64,000 nt of DNA from Flavobacterium beibuense F44-8. Its GTDB lineage: Bacteria > Bacteroidota > Bacteroidia > Flavobacteriales > Flavobacteriaceae. The position numbers and the translations under genes are program-made. Positions 27,264 through 37,288 of the stretch are shown here, piece by piece; position 1 is the stretch's first letter, and the number at the start of each line of letters is the position of its first letter. The DNA is taken from positions 62,001 to 126,000 of the forward strand of contig NZ_JRLV01000007.1 in NCBI RefSeq assembly GCF_000769915.1, read 5' to 3'. Under the pieces are notes generated by a model. The model did no database searches. It was not told where the DNA came from and saw nothing but the letters and a program-made list of their open reading frames with translations.

Positions 27264-27581
27264 TTATTTGTTTGATTCCCTGTAAGCTACTTTTTCTTCA
27301 AACCATTCCTGTACAGCCAGTGCGTGAGGCTTAGGAAGCTTTTCGTAAAACTTAGACACTTCTATCTGCTCTTTATTTTCAAAGATCTCTTCAAGACTGT
27401 CATTGTAAGTAGCAAACTCCTCAAGCTTCTCAATAAGTTCTTTTTTGATCTCTGTATTGATCTGGCTTGCTCTCTTAGCTATAATAGTAATAGCTTCGTA
27501 GATGTTACCTGTAGGCTCTTCAATTTTGGTTCTGTTGTAGGTAACAGTGTTTACCGGAGCAGTTGTCTTCTTTAAATCCAT
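27264..27581 (-). CDS. rpoZ: RNA polymerase omega subunit (Bacteroidota type)
   Basis: 105 residues from ATG 27581; a GTG one codon upstream is in frame but homologues begin MDLKKT. Omega helps fold and assemble the beta' subunit. Family signs are the opening MDLKKTTAPVNTVTYN, the helix NIYEAITIIAKRASQI matching the omega core, and the C-terminal extension special to Bacteroidota (KLPKPHALAVQEW). It sits 6 bases after coaBC begins in reading order upstream, and 9 bases from bamD, in one operon. Confidence 0.92.
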   Translation of the reverse strand: MDLKKTTAPVNTVTYNRTKIEEPTGNIYEAITIIAKRASQINTEIKKELIEKLEEFATYNDSLEEIFENKEQIEVSKFYEKLPKPHALAVQEWFEEKVAYRESNK

Positions 27582-27590
27582 CACTCGTTC

Positions 27591-28397
27591 TTATTTAGAA
27601 AATTTTTGTAATTCGGTTTCAATAGATGCAAACATTTCGTCTACCTCTTTTCTGTATTTAGTTTCACCATTAAATTTAACCAGCGCTTTGTAGTTAGATA
27701 TAGCATCTTCTAAACGCTCTTGTTTCTTACTGGCAATACTGTTCATAGCAAGCCTGTATGAAGAATCAAATTTATAGTAAAGGGCATCCTCTTTTAATTT
27801 TGTACCCGGAAAATCAATCAAAAAGTTATCAAAGGTTTTGATTGCTGCCGCATAGTCCCCAAAAAAGTCTGCCGTTAAATGATATTGCTTAGCAATCTCA
27901 AATGCTTTTTTCTCCAGTTTTTCCCTTAGTTCTTTCGCTAACTGGTTAGCTTCGTCCATATATTGGGAATCAGGATAAGTATCAATAAAACTCTGTAAAG
28001 CAGAAACTGCCACATAAGTATCGGCCTGGTCTTTAGAATAAACCGGTGATAGCATATATCGGCTTTTTGCTGCTAAAAACGCAGCTTCCTCTTTCACATC
28101 ACTCTTCGGGTAGGTATTTACAAAGCTACCAAATTCGTAAGCTGCATTATAGTATTGCTTTTTAAAATACATTGACTTGGCATAAACATAAAACAGCTTT
28201 TGTGCAGATGGCTTTCCTTTTAAAACAGGTTTAAGTTTTTCTGCTAATGTTATGACCTTGTTGTATTTTCCTTCTTCATATAATTTTACCGCAACATCAT
28301 ACTGATACTTAACGTCATCAGATTTAAGTGCCTTTTGGTATTCATTACATGAGGAAAAAAGTACCGCAAGTAATAGTAAATAAAAGTATTTGCTCAT
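27591..28397 (-). CDS. bamD: Outer-membrane assembly lipoprotein BamD
   Basis: 268 residues. The signal peptide ends in a lipobox (LFSSC, Cys17), so the mature form is a lipoprotein on the inner face of the outer membrane. The body consists of TPR-like helices, for example AVKLYEEGKYNKVITLAEKL, AYEFGSFVNTYPKSDVKEEAAFLAAKS and FIDTYPDSQYMDEANQLA, typical of BamD/YfiO, which works with BamA to insert beta-barrel proteins. It is first in the operon with rpoZ, coaBC and DUF4835 under the promoter at 28446-28474. Confidence 0.93.
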   Translation of the reverse strand: MSKYFYLLLLAVLFSSCNEYQKALKSDDVKYQYDVAVKLYEEGKYNKVITLAEKLKPVLKGKPSAQKLFYVYAKSMYFKKQYYNAAYEFGSFVNTYPKSDVKEEAAFLAAKSRYMLSPVYSKDQADTYVAVSALQSFIDTYPDSQYMDEANQLAKELREKLEKKAFEIAKQYHLTADFFGDYAAAIKTFDNFLIDFPGTKLKEDALYYKFDSSYRLAMNSIASKKQERLEDAISNYKALVKFNGETKYRKEVDEMFASIETELQKFSK

Positions 28398-28445
28398 ATT
28401 TTTTTGTTTACGCCGATGCCCGGCCGCAGTTTTCTAAAGCAACTG

Positions 28446-28474
28446 CAAATTTAGTTAATAATTATGGAATACAA
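28446..28474 (-). promoter_or_regulatory. Promoter of the bamD-rpoZ-coaBC-DUF4835 operon
   Basis: On the minus strand TTG (28472-28474, within TTTTG), 18 bases, then TAAATTTG (28446-28453). It lies 48 bases before the bamD ATG. Confidence 0.65.
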
Positions 28475-28509
28475 AATCTTTTTTTACAATGCTTAAACCC
28501 CATAAAAAA

Positions 28510-28527
28510 AGATGCCCACAGGCATCT
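28510..28527 (-). terminator. Intrinsic terminator after the ferritin gene
   Basis: Seven-base stem (28510-28516 with 28521-28527, AGATGCC/GGCATCT), loop CACA, followed by seven T on the minus strand. It ends the ferritin transcript just upstream of the bamD promoter. Confidence 0.8.
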
Positions 28528-28550
28528 CTTTAAACTATAATTATGATGTT

Positions 28551-29063
28551 TTATTGTACAATATTGTGGCCTGAAGAAGAAAAAACCTTCATATCGTTAT
28601 CAAAAAGATACAGTCCTCCTTTATCGTTACCTATTAAATCTATTTTATCCAGTATCGCTTTTGCGGTCGCTTCCTCCTCAATTTGTTCGGAAACATACCA
28701 TTGCAGGAAGTTATGTGTAGCATAATCTTTTCCGGTTAGCGCAATATCTACCAGCTTGTTAATACTGGCCGAAACCTTTACCTCATGGTTATACAACTGG
28801 GTAAACAGTGTTTTAAATGAGGTGTAATCAAGCTTAGGTTCATCCAGCGATGATATAATTGCATGTCCTCCCCTTTGGTTTACATATTTTACAAGCTTAA
28901 GCATGTGTGCCCTTTCTTCGTCAGACTGCTTAAACATAAATGTGGCTATACCTTCAAACCCTTTTACTTCTGCCCACGATGCCATGGCCAGGTAAATTTG
29001 GGAAGATTCTGCCTCAACTTTTATCTGCTCGTTAAGTGCAGACTGCATTGCATCAGATAACAT
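28551..29063 (-). CDS. ftnA: Non-haem ferritin
   Basis: 170 residues, the usual length for bacterial ferritin. It stores iron as a ferric mineral inside a 24-mer shell after oxidation at the dinuclear centre. The ferroxidase ligands are visible: E17 in KVEAES, E50 and H53 in DEERAHM, then the Glu in YNHEVKVSASI and QIEEEATAKAIL. No haem-binding Met of bacterioferritin stands out. Single-gene unit with its own terminator; I did not find a clear promoter or Fur-like site in the 32 bases to dapA. Confidence 0.94.
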   Translation of the reverse strand: MLSDAMQSALNEQIKVEAESSQIYLAMASWAEVKGFEGIATFMFKQSDEERAHMLKLVKYVNQRGGHAIISSLDEPKLDYTSFKTLFTQLYNHEVKVSASINKLVDIALTGKDYATHNFLQWYVSEQIEEEATAKAILDKIDLIGNDKGGLYLFDNDMKVFSSSGHNIVQ

Positions 29064-29095
29064 GGCTCTTCGTTTTAATGGTTTACACCACTAAT

Positions 29096-29974
29096 TTAAC
29101 GAATTTTCTCAACAAAAGCATTAAGCCTTCCTGCTAAATCTTCGTTAACGTTTACAAGCGGAAGCCTTACTACATCTTCACAAAGCCCAAGTGCTTTAAA
29201 TATGTGTTTTATACCTGCCGGGTTACCCTGCTCAAAAATCATATCGATAGAATCGGCAAGAAGATAGTGTAACTCATAAGCCTCATCTGCTTTTTTCTCC
29301 AGTCCAAGCTGAACCATTTTAGAAAACTGTTTAGGGAAACCTTCACCTATTACAGATATTACACCTGCGCCACCGGCAAGAACCATAGGAAGTGTAATCA
29401 TATCGTCACCCGATATTACAAGGAAACCTTTTGGCGCACCCTGAATAAGTCGCATTGCCTGCACGATGTCGCCTGCTGCTTCTTTAATAGCAACAATATT
29501 TTCAAAATCGTTAGCAAGGCGTATTACCGTTGCCGGAAGCATGTTACTTGCTGTTCTTCCCGGTACATTATATAGTATTACAGGTATTGGAGAAGCTTGA
29601 GCTACTGCTTTAAAATGCTGATAAATTCCTTCCTGAGTAGGTTTATTGTAATATGGTGAAACCGATAGTATTGCTGTAAAAGCACTTAGATCACGGCTTT
29701 TTAGCTCTTCAGTAACTTCGTGTGTATTGTTTCCTCCCACGCCAAGCACTAAAGGCAACCTACCTGCATTAGCCTCTATAACAGTCTTTATAACAAGTTC
29801 CTTTTCGTCCTTGTTTAAAGTAGCTGATTCGGCCGTTGTACCAAGAACAACAAGGTAATTTATACCGTTATCCACCTGATAGTTCACAATTTTCGTAAGC
29901 GCATCGGTATCAACTGAAAAATCTTTTTTAAATGGGGTTACAAGTGCAACACCCGTACCTGTTAATGACTGCAT
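29096..29974 (-). CDS. dapA: 4-hydroxy-tetrahydrodipicolinate synthase
   Basis: 292 residues, standard DapA length. It condenses pyruvate with aspartate semialdehyde in the lysine and diaminopimelate pathway. The family motifs are [41 protein letters not shown] with the catalytic Tyr, and the Schiff-base lysine in [33 protein letters not shown] follows. It starts three bases after DUF6913 stops and shares its promoter. Confidence 0.96.
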   Translation of the reverse strand: MQSLTGTGVALVTPFKKDFSVDTDALTKIVNYQVDNGINYLVVLGTTAESATLNKDEKELVIKTVIEANAGRLPLVLGVGGNNTHEVTEELKSRDLSAFTAILSVSPYYNKPTQEGIYQHFKAVAQASPIPVILYNVPGRTASNMLPATVIRLANDFENIVAIKEAAGDIVQAMRLIQGAPKGFLVISGDDMITLPMVLAGGAGVISVIGEGFPKQFSKMVQLGLEKKADEAYELHYLLADSIDMIFEQGNPAGIKHIFKALGLCEDVVRLPLVNVNEDLAGRLNAFVEKIR

Positions 29975-29977
29975 AGT

Positions 29978-30502
29978 TTATATTATGTTTAGTATTTTTA
30001 AATATTTAAAAAGTTCGGCCATATACTCCTTGTACTTTGCAGGTTCTACTGCAATGGTAAAATCGTTAAGCCTTGAGTCGGCACTGGCCAACCCTACTTT
30101 AAATTTTGCCTGAGACTCAAGTGTAGCAAGCATCAGTAATGGGTTATCTGCATTATAGTAGTTTATAAGCAAATCAAACGGAGCAGACACGAAAGAGGCG
30201 ACAGGTTCTTTTACAAAGTTCCCTCCTGCCGAAACAAACTTTCGGGAATATGCCCTGTATTCCATTTGTGCTTCGTTTTTTGGAGATACTCCCTTACTGT
30301 AAACAAGCAGACTTATGTTTTCTTCTTTTATACCATATCTGGTGATTTCGGATAAAGCATTTTTTTTACCCGTAAACAGAGCCTCATCCATTAACAATCC
30401 TACTTTAACTACCCTTTGAGGCATACCTGTAGGTTTATATTGAGCTAAACATTTCTTAATGTTTTTTTTTAACCCAAGGCCCTTAATAAACTTTAAAAAC
30501 AT
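29978..30502 (-). CDS. DUF6913 family protein
   Basis: 174 residues, a conserved Bacteroidota protein of unknown function. The N-terminus is basic (FLKFIKGLGLKKNIKK), then a Rossmann-like body with VVKVGLLMDEALF, a FDLLINYYNADNPLLMLATL stretch and ADSRLNDFTIAVEP. I chose ATG 30502: a TTG at 30526 would lie inside the -7 promoter element and so cannot be translated from that transcript. It is operonic with dapA, three bases apart, which hints at a link to cell-wall precursor or lysine supply, but nothing more can be said. Confidence 0.82.
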   Translation of the reverse strand: MFLKFIKGLGLKKNIKKCLAQYKPTGMPQRVVKVGLLMDEALFTGKKNALSEITRYGIKEENISLLVYSKGVSPKNEAQMEYRAYSRKFVSAGGNFVKEPVASFVSAPFDLLINYYNADNPLLMLATLESQAKFKVGLASADSRLNDFTIAVEPAKYKEYMAELFKYLKILNII

Positions 30503-30523
30503 AGTACCTTTACTTGTTGAGTG

Positions 30524-30553
30524 CAAAATTAATTTAAATAACTATCAGTACAA
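30524..30553 (-). promoter_or_regulatory. Promoter of the DUF6913-dapA operon
   Basis: On the minus strand TTG (30551-30553), 19 bases, then TAATTTTG (30524-30531). The -33 box overlaps the ATG of the divergent plus-strand gene at 30553. Confidence 0.7.
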
Positions 30554-31332
30554 TGGCATTCCATAAAAAGTATAACACACCTGCAGGCTGGTTTGTTTTA
30601 TTTTTAACTTTCTCTTCCCTACTGTCATGCAGCAGCAATAAGCTTTATAATAGTAAGATTGAAGGTAAAAAAATAAGCATCACTTCAGACTATAAAGACG
30701 ACTCTAAAATCGAGGCTTTTATAGCGCCCTATCGCAACCATATAAACAAGGATCTGGACAGCGTTTTAGCTTACTGTCCCGAAACCTTAGATAAGAGCCA
30801 GGGCAAATGGCAAACCACAATAGGTAACCTGCTGGCCGATGTTACTTTTGAAAAAGCCGATAAACTGTTACAACAACGCGAAAATAAACATTTAGACGTT
30901 TGCCTGCTTAATCATGGCGGAATTCGTGCGATAATTCCGAAAGGTGACGTTACAACCCGTACCGCTTATGAGATTATGCCTTTTGAAAACAGCCTTATCG
31001 TTGCCGCCCTTAAAGGTACAGAAATAAAGGAAATAGCGCAGTATTTAATTGCCGGTAAAAAACCGCATCCGCTTAGCGGAATGCAAGTTTATATTGACAG
31101 TAATAACAACATAAAAAACATTACTGTTAAAGGCAAACCTGTAGTTGACAGCCAAACGTATTATGTAGCTACGTCTGACTACCTGTATAACGGTGGAGAC
31201 AACATGAATTTTTTTAAAAAATCAACCGCTACATACGACATGGACTATAAACTAAGAAACCTGCTTATAGATTATTTTAAGGAAACAGATACATTACCCG
31301 TTATTACAACACAACGCATAATTACCGAATAG
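30553..31332 (+). CDS. 5'-nucleotidase C-terminal domain lipoprotein
   Basis: 259 residues corresponding to only the C-terminal, substrate-binding domain of UshA-type 5'-nucleotidases. The signal peptide ends in a lipobox (SLLSC, about residue 26), so it is an envelope lipoprotein. Domain signs are GNLLADVTFEKAD, LLNHGGIRAIIPKGDVT, YEIMPFENSLIVAALKG and the YNGGDNMNFF motif whose aromatic residue normally stacks on the base. It has no metal-binding catalytic domain of its own; that domain is the next gene, two bases downstream, so the two products probably form one enzyme. Divergent from DUF6913-dapA. Confidence 0.88.
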   Translation: MAFHKKYNTPAGWFVLFLTFSSLLSCSSNKLYNSKIEGKKISITSDYKDDSKIEAFIAPYRNHINKDLDSVLAYCPETLDKSQGKWQTTIGNLLADVTFEKADKLLQQRENKHLDVCLLNHGGIRAIIPKGDVTTRTAYEIMPFENSLIVAALKGTEIKEIAQYLIAGKKPHPLSGMQVYIDSNNNIKNITVKGKPVVDSQTYYVATSDYLYNGGDNMNFFKKSTATYDMDYKLRNLLIDYFKETDTLPVITTQRIITE

Positions 31333-31334
31333 TT

Positions 31335-32243
31335 ATGAAAAGGAGAGATTTTATACAAAAAACCGCAGCCGGATCGGCATTAGTATTAGGCGGACTTTCC
31401 CTAAGCAGTTTTACTACCGAACCTGCCAAAAAAATTACCATACTGCACACTAACGATGTGCATAGCCATATTGACCCCTTCCCTGCCGATGACCCAAGAA
31501 ACCCCAACATGGGTGGAGTAGCGCGAAGGGCTACATTAATAGAAAGCATAAGACAGGAAAATGAAAATGTGCTTTTACTGGATGCCGGAGATATTTTTCA
31601 GGGTACGCCTTATTTCAACTACTATGGCGGCGAACTGGAATTTAAACTGATGAGCATGCTTAAGTATGATCTTGCCACGTTAGGTAATCATGATTTTGAT
31701 AACGGTATTGACGGATTTTACGCTCAACTACCACATGCACAGTTTGATTTTGTATCTGCCAACTACGATTTTAAAAACACCCTACTGGACGGTATTGTGA
31801 AGCCGTATAAAGTTTTTGTAAAAAACGGTATTAAGATTGGTGTTTTCGGGCTCGGTATTGAACTTGCCGGACTGGTAGACCAACGCCTGTACAAGGAAAC
31901 CGTATACAACGACCCTGTTGAAGTTGCTAAAAACATTACAAAAACACTTAAACAGGAGGAAAAATGCGACCTTGTAATTTGCCTGTCACACATTGGGTTT
32001 GCTTACAGAAATAATCCGGACAAGGTATGTGATATTACACTGGCTCAAAAAACGAGGCATATAGACCTGATTATTGGCGGACATACGCATACTTTTTTAA
32101 GCAAACCTCACATTGAGAAAAACCTTGACGGTGAAGAGGTGGTTATCAATCAGGTAGGGTGTTACGGACTAAACCTTGGGCAAATTGATTTTTATTTTGA
32201 AAACGGCTCTAAAACCTTTAACGGAAGAACAATAGTAGTGTAA
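31335..32243 (+). CDS. 5'-nucleotidase N-terminal metallophosphoesterase with Tat-like signal
   Basis: 302 residues, equivalent to the catalytic N-terminal domain of UshA. Dinuclear metal ligands are in HTNDVHSH, DAGDIFQGTP, GNHDFDNG and IGGHTHTF. The N-terminus MKRRDFIQKTAAGSALVLGG has the twin-Arg pattern (KRRDF) of a Tat signal. The partner gene upstream has a Sec lipoprotein signal, so the two halves seem to be exported by different routes. It should hydrolyse nucleotides or related phosphate esters in the periplasm once combined with the upstream protein. Confidence 0.9.
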   Translation: MKRRDFIQKTAAGSALVLGGLSLSSFTTEPAKKITILHTNDVHSHIDPFPADDPRNPNMGGVARRATLIESIRQENENVLLLDAGDIFQGTPYFNYYGGELEFKLMSMLKYDLATLGNHDFDNGIDGFYAQLPHAQFDFVSANYDFKNTLLDGIVKPYKVFVKNGIKIGVFGLGIELAGLVDQRLYKETVYNDPVEVAKNITKTLKQEEKCDLVICLSHIGFAYRNNPDKVCDITLAQKTRHIDLIIGGHTHTFLSKPHIEKNLDGEEVVINQVGCYGLNLGQIDFYFENGSKTFNGRTIVV

Positions 32244-32251
32244 GCATTTAG

Positions 32252-32259
32252 TATATTTG
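32252..32259 (+). promoter_or_regulatory. -7 promoter element for the 154-aa lipoprotein gene
   Basis: TATATTTG, 19 bases before ATG 32279. No TTG at the expected -33 position. Confidence 0.45.
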
Positions 32260-32278
32260 CTTTAAACCACACCTACTT

Positions 32279-32743
32279 ATGAAAAAACTTATAGCTATTG
32301 CAGCAGCCACATTGCTGATTGCGTCTTGTAACGAAAAAGATAACAAAACAGAAACTGTTACATCTAAAGATATTACCAAGCTAAAAAAGCAACTCAATTT
32401 TAAACCCGCACAACCCGATTCGGTTCAGTATAAGCTAACCATTAACAACAATTCCTTTGGCACGGTACCCGGTCCTTCCGACTATTATCTTGAAGCTGTA
32501 CTTTACTACAACGACAGTATTTTTAAACGAATTAAGGAAGAGTATCATAACGTTGATTACAATGATCCCGGCTTTAAAAAGGAGGCTTTTGATTTTAAAT
32601 GGCTACCCGAAAGCATTAAAAACGAACTGAACAGTTCTCCCGAAAATTACAGCGGACACCCCGACCTGTTCTATAACCACAACAGAAATACCCAGCTTTG
32701 GCTATTAAAGAATAAAGTACTAATATTGTCATATACGAACTAA
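32279..32743 (+). CDS. Hypothetical lipoprotein
   Basis: 154 residues. The signal peptide ends in a lipobox (LLIASC, Cys17). The mature part is polar, with several Asn/Lys-rich stretches and an acidic, Tyr-containing middle (EEYHNVDYNDPGFKKE); no known domain is recognised. It has its own -7 element and lies 7 bases upstream of the next membrane protein gene, with which it is probably co-transcribed. It belongs to a patch of unusual genes between the 5'-nucleotidase pair and ligA. Confidence 0.7.
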   Translation: MKKLIAIAAATLLIASCNEKDNKTETVTSKDITKLKKQLNFKPAQPDSVQYKLTINNNSFGTVPGPSDYYLEAVLYYNDSIFKRIKEEYHNVDYNDPGFKKEAFDFKWLPESIKNELNSSPENYSGHPDLFYNHNRNTQLWLLKNKVLILSYTN

Positions 32744-32750
32744 CCATATT

Positions 32751-33209
32751 ATGGAAAAGCAGTATTTTAAGTATGGTACAGGCTATGTAAATATAGACGA
32801 CGAAAACCTGTACCTAACCAATAGCGGAAACTGGCAGGAAGCCCGCGAACTTAAAGAAAAAGACAGTTCTACCAAAATCAATAACCTAACCCGTATAAAA
32901 AACAGAAACAAAGGCTTTATACCTGTTATCCTTATAGCCTTTTCAATCTTTACAGACTCCATCATTATGGCTTCTGTTATGATAGCTATAGCTGTATTAT
33001 TGTTCTTTATACTTAATATATACTACCGAATAGACTTAGGCATACAATACAAAATACCTTTTTCTAAAATCGAATCTGTGGAAAAGTATGAAAAAGGGAT
33101 AAAAATCAGTTTCCGTAATAAGGTAAATGAAAATGATAGTGAAAACATAAACGGCATAGAGCCCAGAGGCTTTGAAATCCTAAAACAAAAAAGTTTACTT
33201 AAAAACTAA
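32751..33209 (+). CDS. Hypothetical membrane protein with PH-like tail
   Basis: 152 residues. A polar N-terminus of about 55 residues is followed by two close hydrophobic helices (about 57-73 and 76-92) and a cytosolic tail with alternating strands (IQYKIPFSKIESVEKYEKGIKISFRN) that resembles bacterial PH-like domains, for example YcxB/YdbT type. I recognise no closer family. The stop lies two bases from the stop of the convergent DKNYY gene, with no room for a terminator. Confidence 0.65.
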   Translation: MEKQYFKYGTGYVNIDDENLYLTNSGNWQEARELKEKDSSTKINNLTRIKNRNKGFIPVILIAFSIFTDSIIMASVMIAIAVLLFFILNIYYRIDLGIQYKIPFSKIESVEKYEKGIKISFRNKVNENDSENINGIEPRGFEILKQKSLLKN

Positions 33210-33211
33210 AC

Positions 33212-33901
33212 TCACTGCGTATTAAGTAAATCTATAACCCGTTTCACTTCCGGAGTATTTAAATCGTTTTGCTGTAAAACATAGCTACCCCTGTAGTAGT
33301 TATTTTTATCTTTAGCATAACAGCCTTCTCCTTCGGTATCATTATCTAAAACCTTAAAAGTTTTAGCATCTGCAACTTTTATAAGTCCAAAACGCATTTC
33401 ATACACATGGTTTTTATCTTTAGCGTAGCAGTCGTTTAAAATCTCAAAAGTGTTCACATCTGCTTCATCCTGTACAGAGAAATTTGAACCTCCCGTAGTA
33501 CCAAAACTATGATAAACATGTCCTTTATCTTGATAATAAGCACCAAAGCCTCCTCCTGCCAATAGCCTGAATGTTTTCAAGTCGATAACCGAGTTTAACG
33601 GAGTTTGATTTTCATCGCTAAAACAAGTCTGATAATACACATAGCCATAATCAGGCGGATCTAACAATCTAAATGACAATATACCAATCTCTCCATCCTT
33701 ATTGACATACAAACCAACGGCTATTTCTTTCCATTTTAACACCTGATTTATACTATCTGCCTGCATTTTCCTTTCTACCAGTTCAGGAGAAATTTTATTA
33801 ACTGTATCGTTATCTACAAGCTGTTCTTCTTCTTTGCATACCCCAGTTGAGTTACATCCAAAAGCAGTAATAAAGACTAGTAAAAAGAATATTTTTCTCA
33901 T
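33212..33901 (-). CDS. DKNYY family lipoprotein
   Basis: 229 residues from ATG 33901; the longer frame runs into the upstream gene. The signal peptide ends ITAFGC, a likely lipobox. The body carries DKNYY-type repeats: YYQDKGHVYHSFG, CYAKDKNHVYEMRFG, CYAKDKNNYYRGS, spaced by LKTFRLL, VNTFEIL and AKTFKVL segments. The function of the family is unknown. It is a tandem paralogue of the next gene upstream (33906-34562), 4 bases away; the two align along most of their length. Confidence 0.82.
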   Translation of the reverse strand: MRKIFFLLVFITAFGCNSTGVCKEEEQLVDNDTVNKISPELVERKMQADSINQVLKWKEIAVGLYVNKDGEIGILSFRLLDPPDYGYVYYQTCFSDENQTPLNSVIDLKTFRLLAGGGFGAYYQDKGHVYHSFGTTGGSNFSVQDEADVNTFEILNDCYAKDKNHVYEMRFGLIKVADAKTFKVLDNDTEGEGCYAKDKNNYYRGSYVLQQNDLNTPEVKRVIDLLNTQ

Positions 33902-33905
33902 AAAT

Positions 33906-34562
33906 CTATAATTTATCCAGTAAACTGATAACCTCATTCATTTCGGACTCACTTAATTGATCACTCCTTAAAAAACGCTGTTCATTATAGTAATAATTAT
34001 CATCTACAGCATAATAAGAACCTTTATACAAAAGAGATTTGAAAGTCGCCACATCTGCCTCTTTCATTAAACCAAAGCGCATGTGATATACATGACTTTT
34101 ATCTGTAGCATAAGAATTATTTAAAACCTTAAAGGTTTTGATATCTGCTGCATTATAATAAGAAAGGTTAGAACCACTTGTAGTAGCAAACGTATGATAA
34201 ATACGATTTTTGTCTTTGTAATAGGCTCCAAAGCCAGAACCTCCCAGCTTCCTAAAGGTTAGAGTATCTACTACTGCTTTTAGAGGTGTTTCCTCACCAT
34301 CCCTAAATATGGTTTGATAAATCGTAACACTCGCTTCAAACATGAGTTCTTTCCCCACAAACCCTATATCACCTTTTCTGTTAATATAAAGTCCATCCCT
34401 AATCTCTCTCCACTGTAAATCCTTATTAATACTATCAAGTGACTTCTTATATTTTAAACGTCTTGCTTTATTAAATTCAGTAGTTGACACATCATCCTGA
34501 GCAAAAGTCAGTTCACAATTACAAGCAGTTATTATAAAAAAAACAAGGATAAATTTTCTCAT
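33906..34562 (-). CDS. DKNYY family secreted protein
   Basis: 218 residues from ATG 34562 (a TTG three codons earlier is in frame but adds nothing conserved). The signal could end at the C of FFIITAC or, more likely, at TFAQ, so this copy may be soluble whereas its paralogue is a lipoprotein. Repeats are YYKDKNRIYHTFATT, SYATDKSHVYHMRFG and YYAVDDNYYYNE. The signature GSGFGAYYxDK is shared with the neighbouring copy. Function unknown. Confidence 0.8.
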   Translation of the reverse strand: MRKFILVFFIITACNCELTFAQDDVSTTEFNKARRLKYKKSLDSINKDLQWREIRDGLYINRKGDIGFVGKELMFEASVTIYQTIFRDGEETPLKAVVDTLTFRKLGGSGFGAYYKDKNRIYHTFATTSGSNLSYYNAADIKTFKVLNNSYATDKSHVYHMRFGLMKEADVATFKSLLYKGSYYAVDDNYYYNEQRFLRSDQLSESEMNEVISLLDKL

Positions 34563-34578
34563 AAAAGGCAAGGTTAAA

Positions 34579-34609
34579 AAAGGCGCTGAATATATAACTC
34601 AGCGCCTTT
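34579..34609 (-). terminator. Intrinsic terminator after ligA
   Basis: Eleven-base stem (34579-34589 with 34599-34609, core GGCGCTGA/TCAGCGCC), 9-base loop and a run of six T on the minus strand. It lies 6 bases from the ligA stop and just upstream of the DKNYY gene. Confidence 0.85.
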
Positions 34610-34614
34610 CATTT

Positions 34615-36636
<2,022 letters not shown>

Positions 36637-36732
36637 CTAATTTAGCCAACTTTTAAATAACGGAAAATGTTTATGTATGCTAATTTGAGAATTAGCAATC
36701 AAAAAGCGCTTCATGACATTTATAAAAACAAA

Positions 36733-36753
36733 AAATCGCCCTGAGGGCGATTT
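36733..36753 (-). terminator. Intrinsic terminator after the DUF6495 gene
   Basis: Nine-base stem (36733-36741 with 36745-36753, core TCGCCC/GGGCGA), 3-base loop, then T-rich sequence on the minus strand. It begins two bases after the DUF6495 stop. Confidence 0.85.
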
Positions 36754-36754
36754 C

Positions 36755-37222
36755 TTAAAACATATCTTCAAATTGCTTATACAGGTCACCATTCGTTAAA
36801 ATAGCACCTTGCTTAAGTATATCAAACACCTCTGCGTTTCTGTCGTCACCAAAAGGTTTTTTACCACGTTTAATTTCTACCTCTTTTGAAAACAGGTTCT
36901 CATTAAGCCATTGTAGTCCGCCTTCGGTTAAAAAATCAGCGTGCGCCACGTGTGAGTGTATTACTATGCTTTCCATTTCCTCCTTACCCAACTTAAATAA
37001 AAAAATGTGGTTTTTAGAGTAATGTTCCATATATTCTGTTTGGGTAAGTACACCTTCCCAAACAAGATCTGAAAAAATATCCAGTTCCTGCTCTGCAACT
37101 TCAGGCTTTTCTGCTTTTATCTGATCCCACTCAGCCTTGTCGATTTGCTGTGAAGCCAAAAAGTTTGCAAATTCTTCGTGTAACTCTTCCAGTTGTTCTT
37201 TAGTTAACCTAATATATTTCAT
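36755..37222 (-). CDS. DUF6495 family protein
   Basis: 155 residues, acidic, mainly helical, with no signal peptide or membrane segment. It matches what I recall of DUF6495, a Bacteroidota family of unknown role: KYIRLTKEQLEELHEEFANFLASQ at the start (shown in part), SKNHIFLFKLGKEEMESIVI and the end GDLYKQFEDMF. It stands alone, with terminators on both sides, next to the ribosomal operon. Confidence 0.75.
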   Translation of the reverse strand: MKYIRLTKEQLEELHEEFANFLASQQIDKAEWDQIKAEKPEVAEQELDIFSDLVWEGVLTQTEYMEHYSKNHIFLFKLGKEEMESIVIHSHVAHADFLTEGGLQWLNENLFSKEVEIKRGKKPFGDDRNAEVFDILKQGAILTNGDLYKQFEDMF

Positions 37223-37245
37223 AGTCCTTTTTTAAATGTAAAAAA

Positions 37246-37271
37246 AAAGCCTTCCGTTACCGGAAGGCTTT
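37246..37271 (-). terminator. Intrinsic terminator after rplI
   Basis: Eleven-base stem (37246-37256 with 37261-37271, core GCCTTCCG/CGGAAGGC), loop TTAC, T-run on the minus strand. Confidence 0.9.
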
Positions 37272-37288
37272 AGGTATAATTTTAATAA

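Noticed and set aside
28398..28550. Possible small gene in the gap between bamD and ferritin
   Set aside because: Open frames there have no family features, and the gap is accounted for by the bamD promoter and the ferritin terminator.
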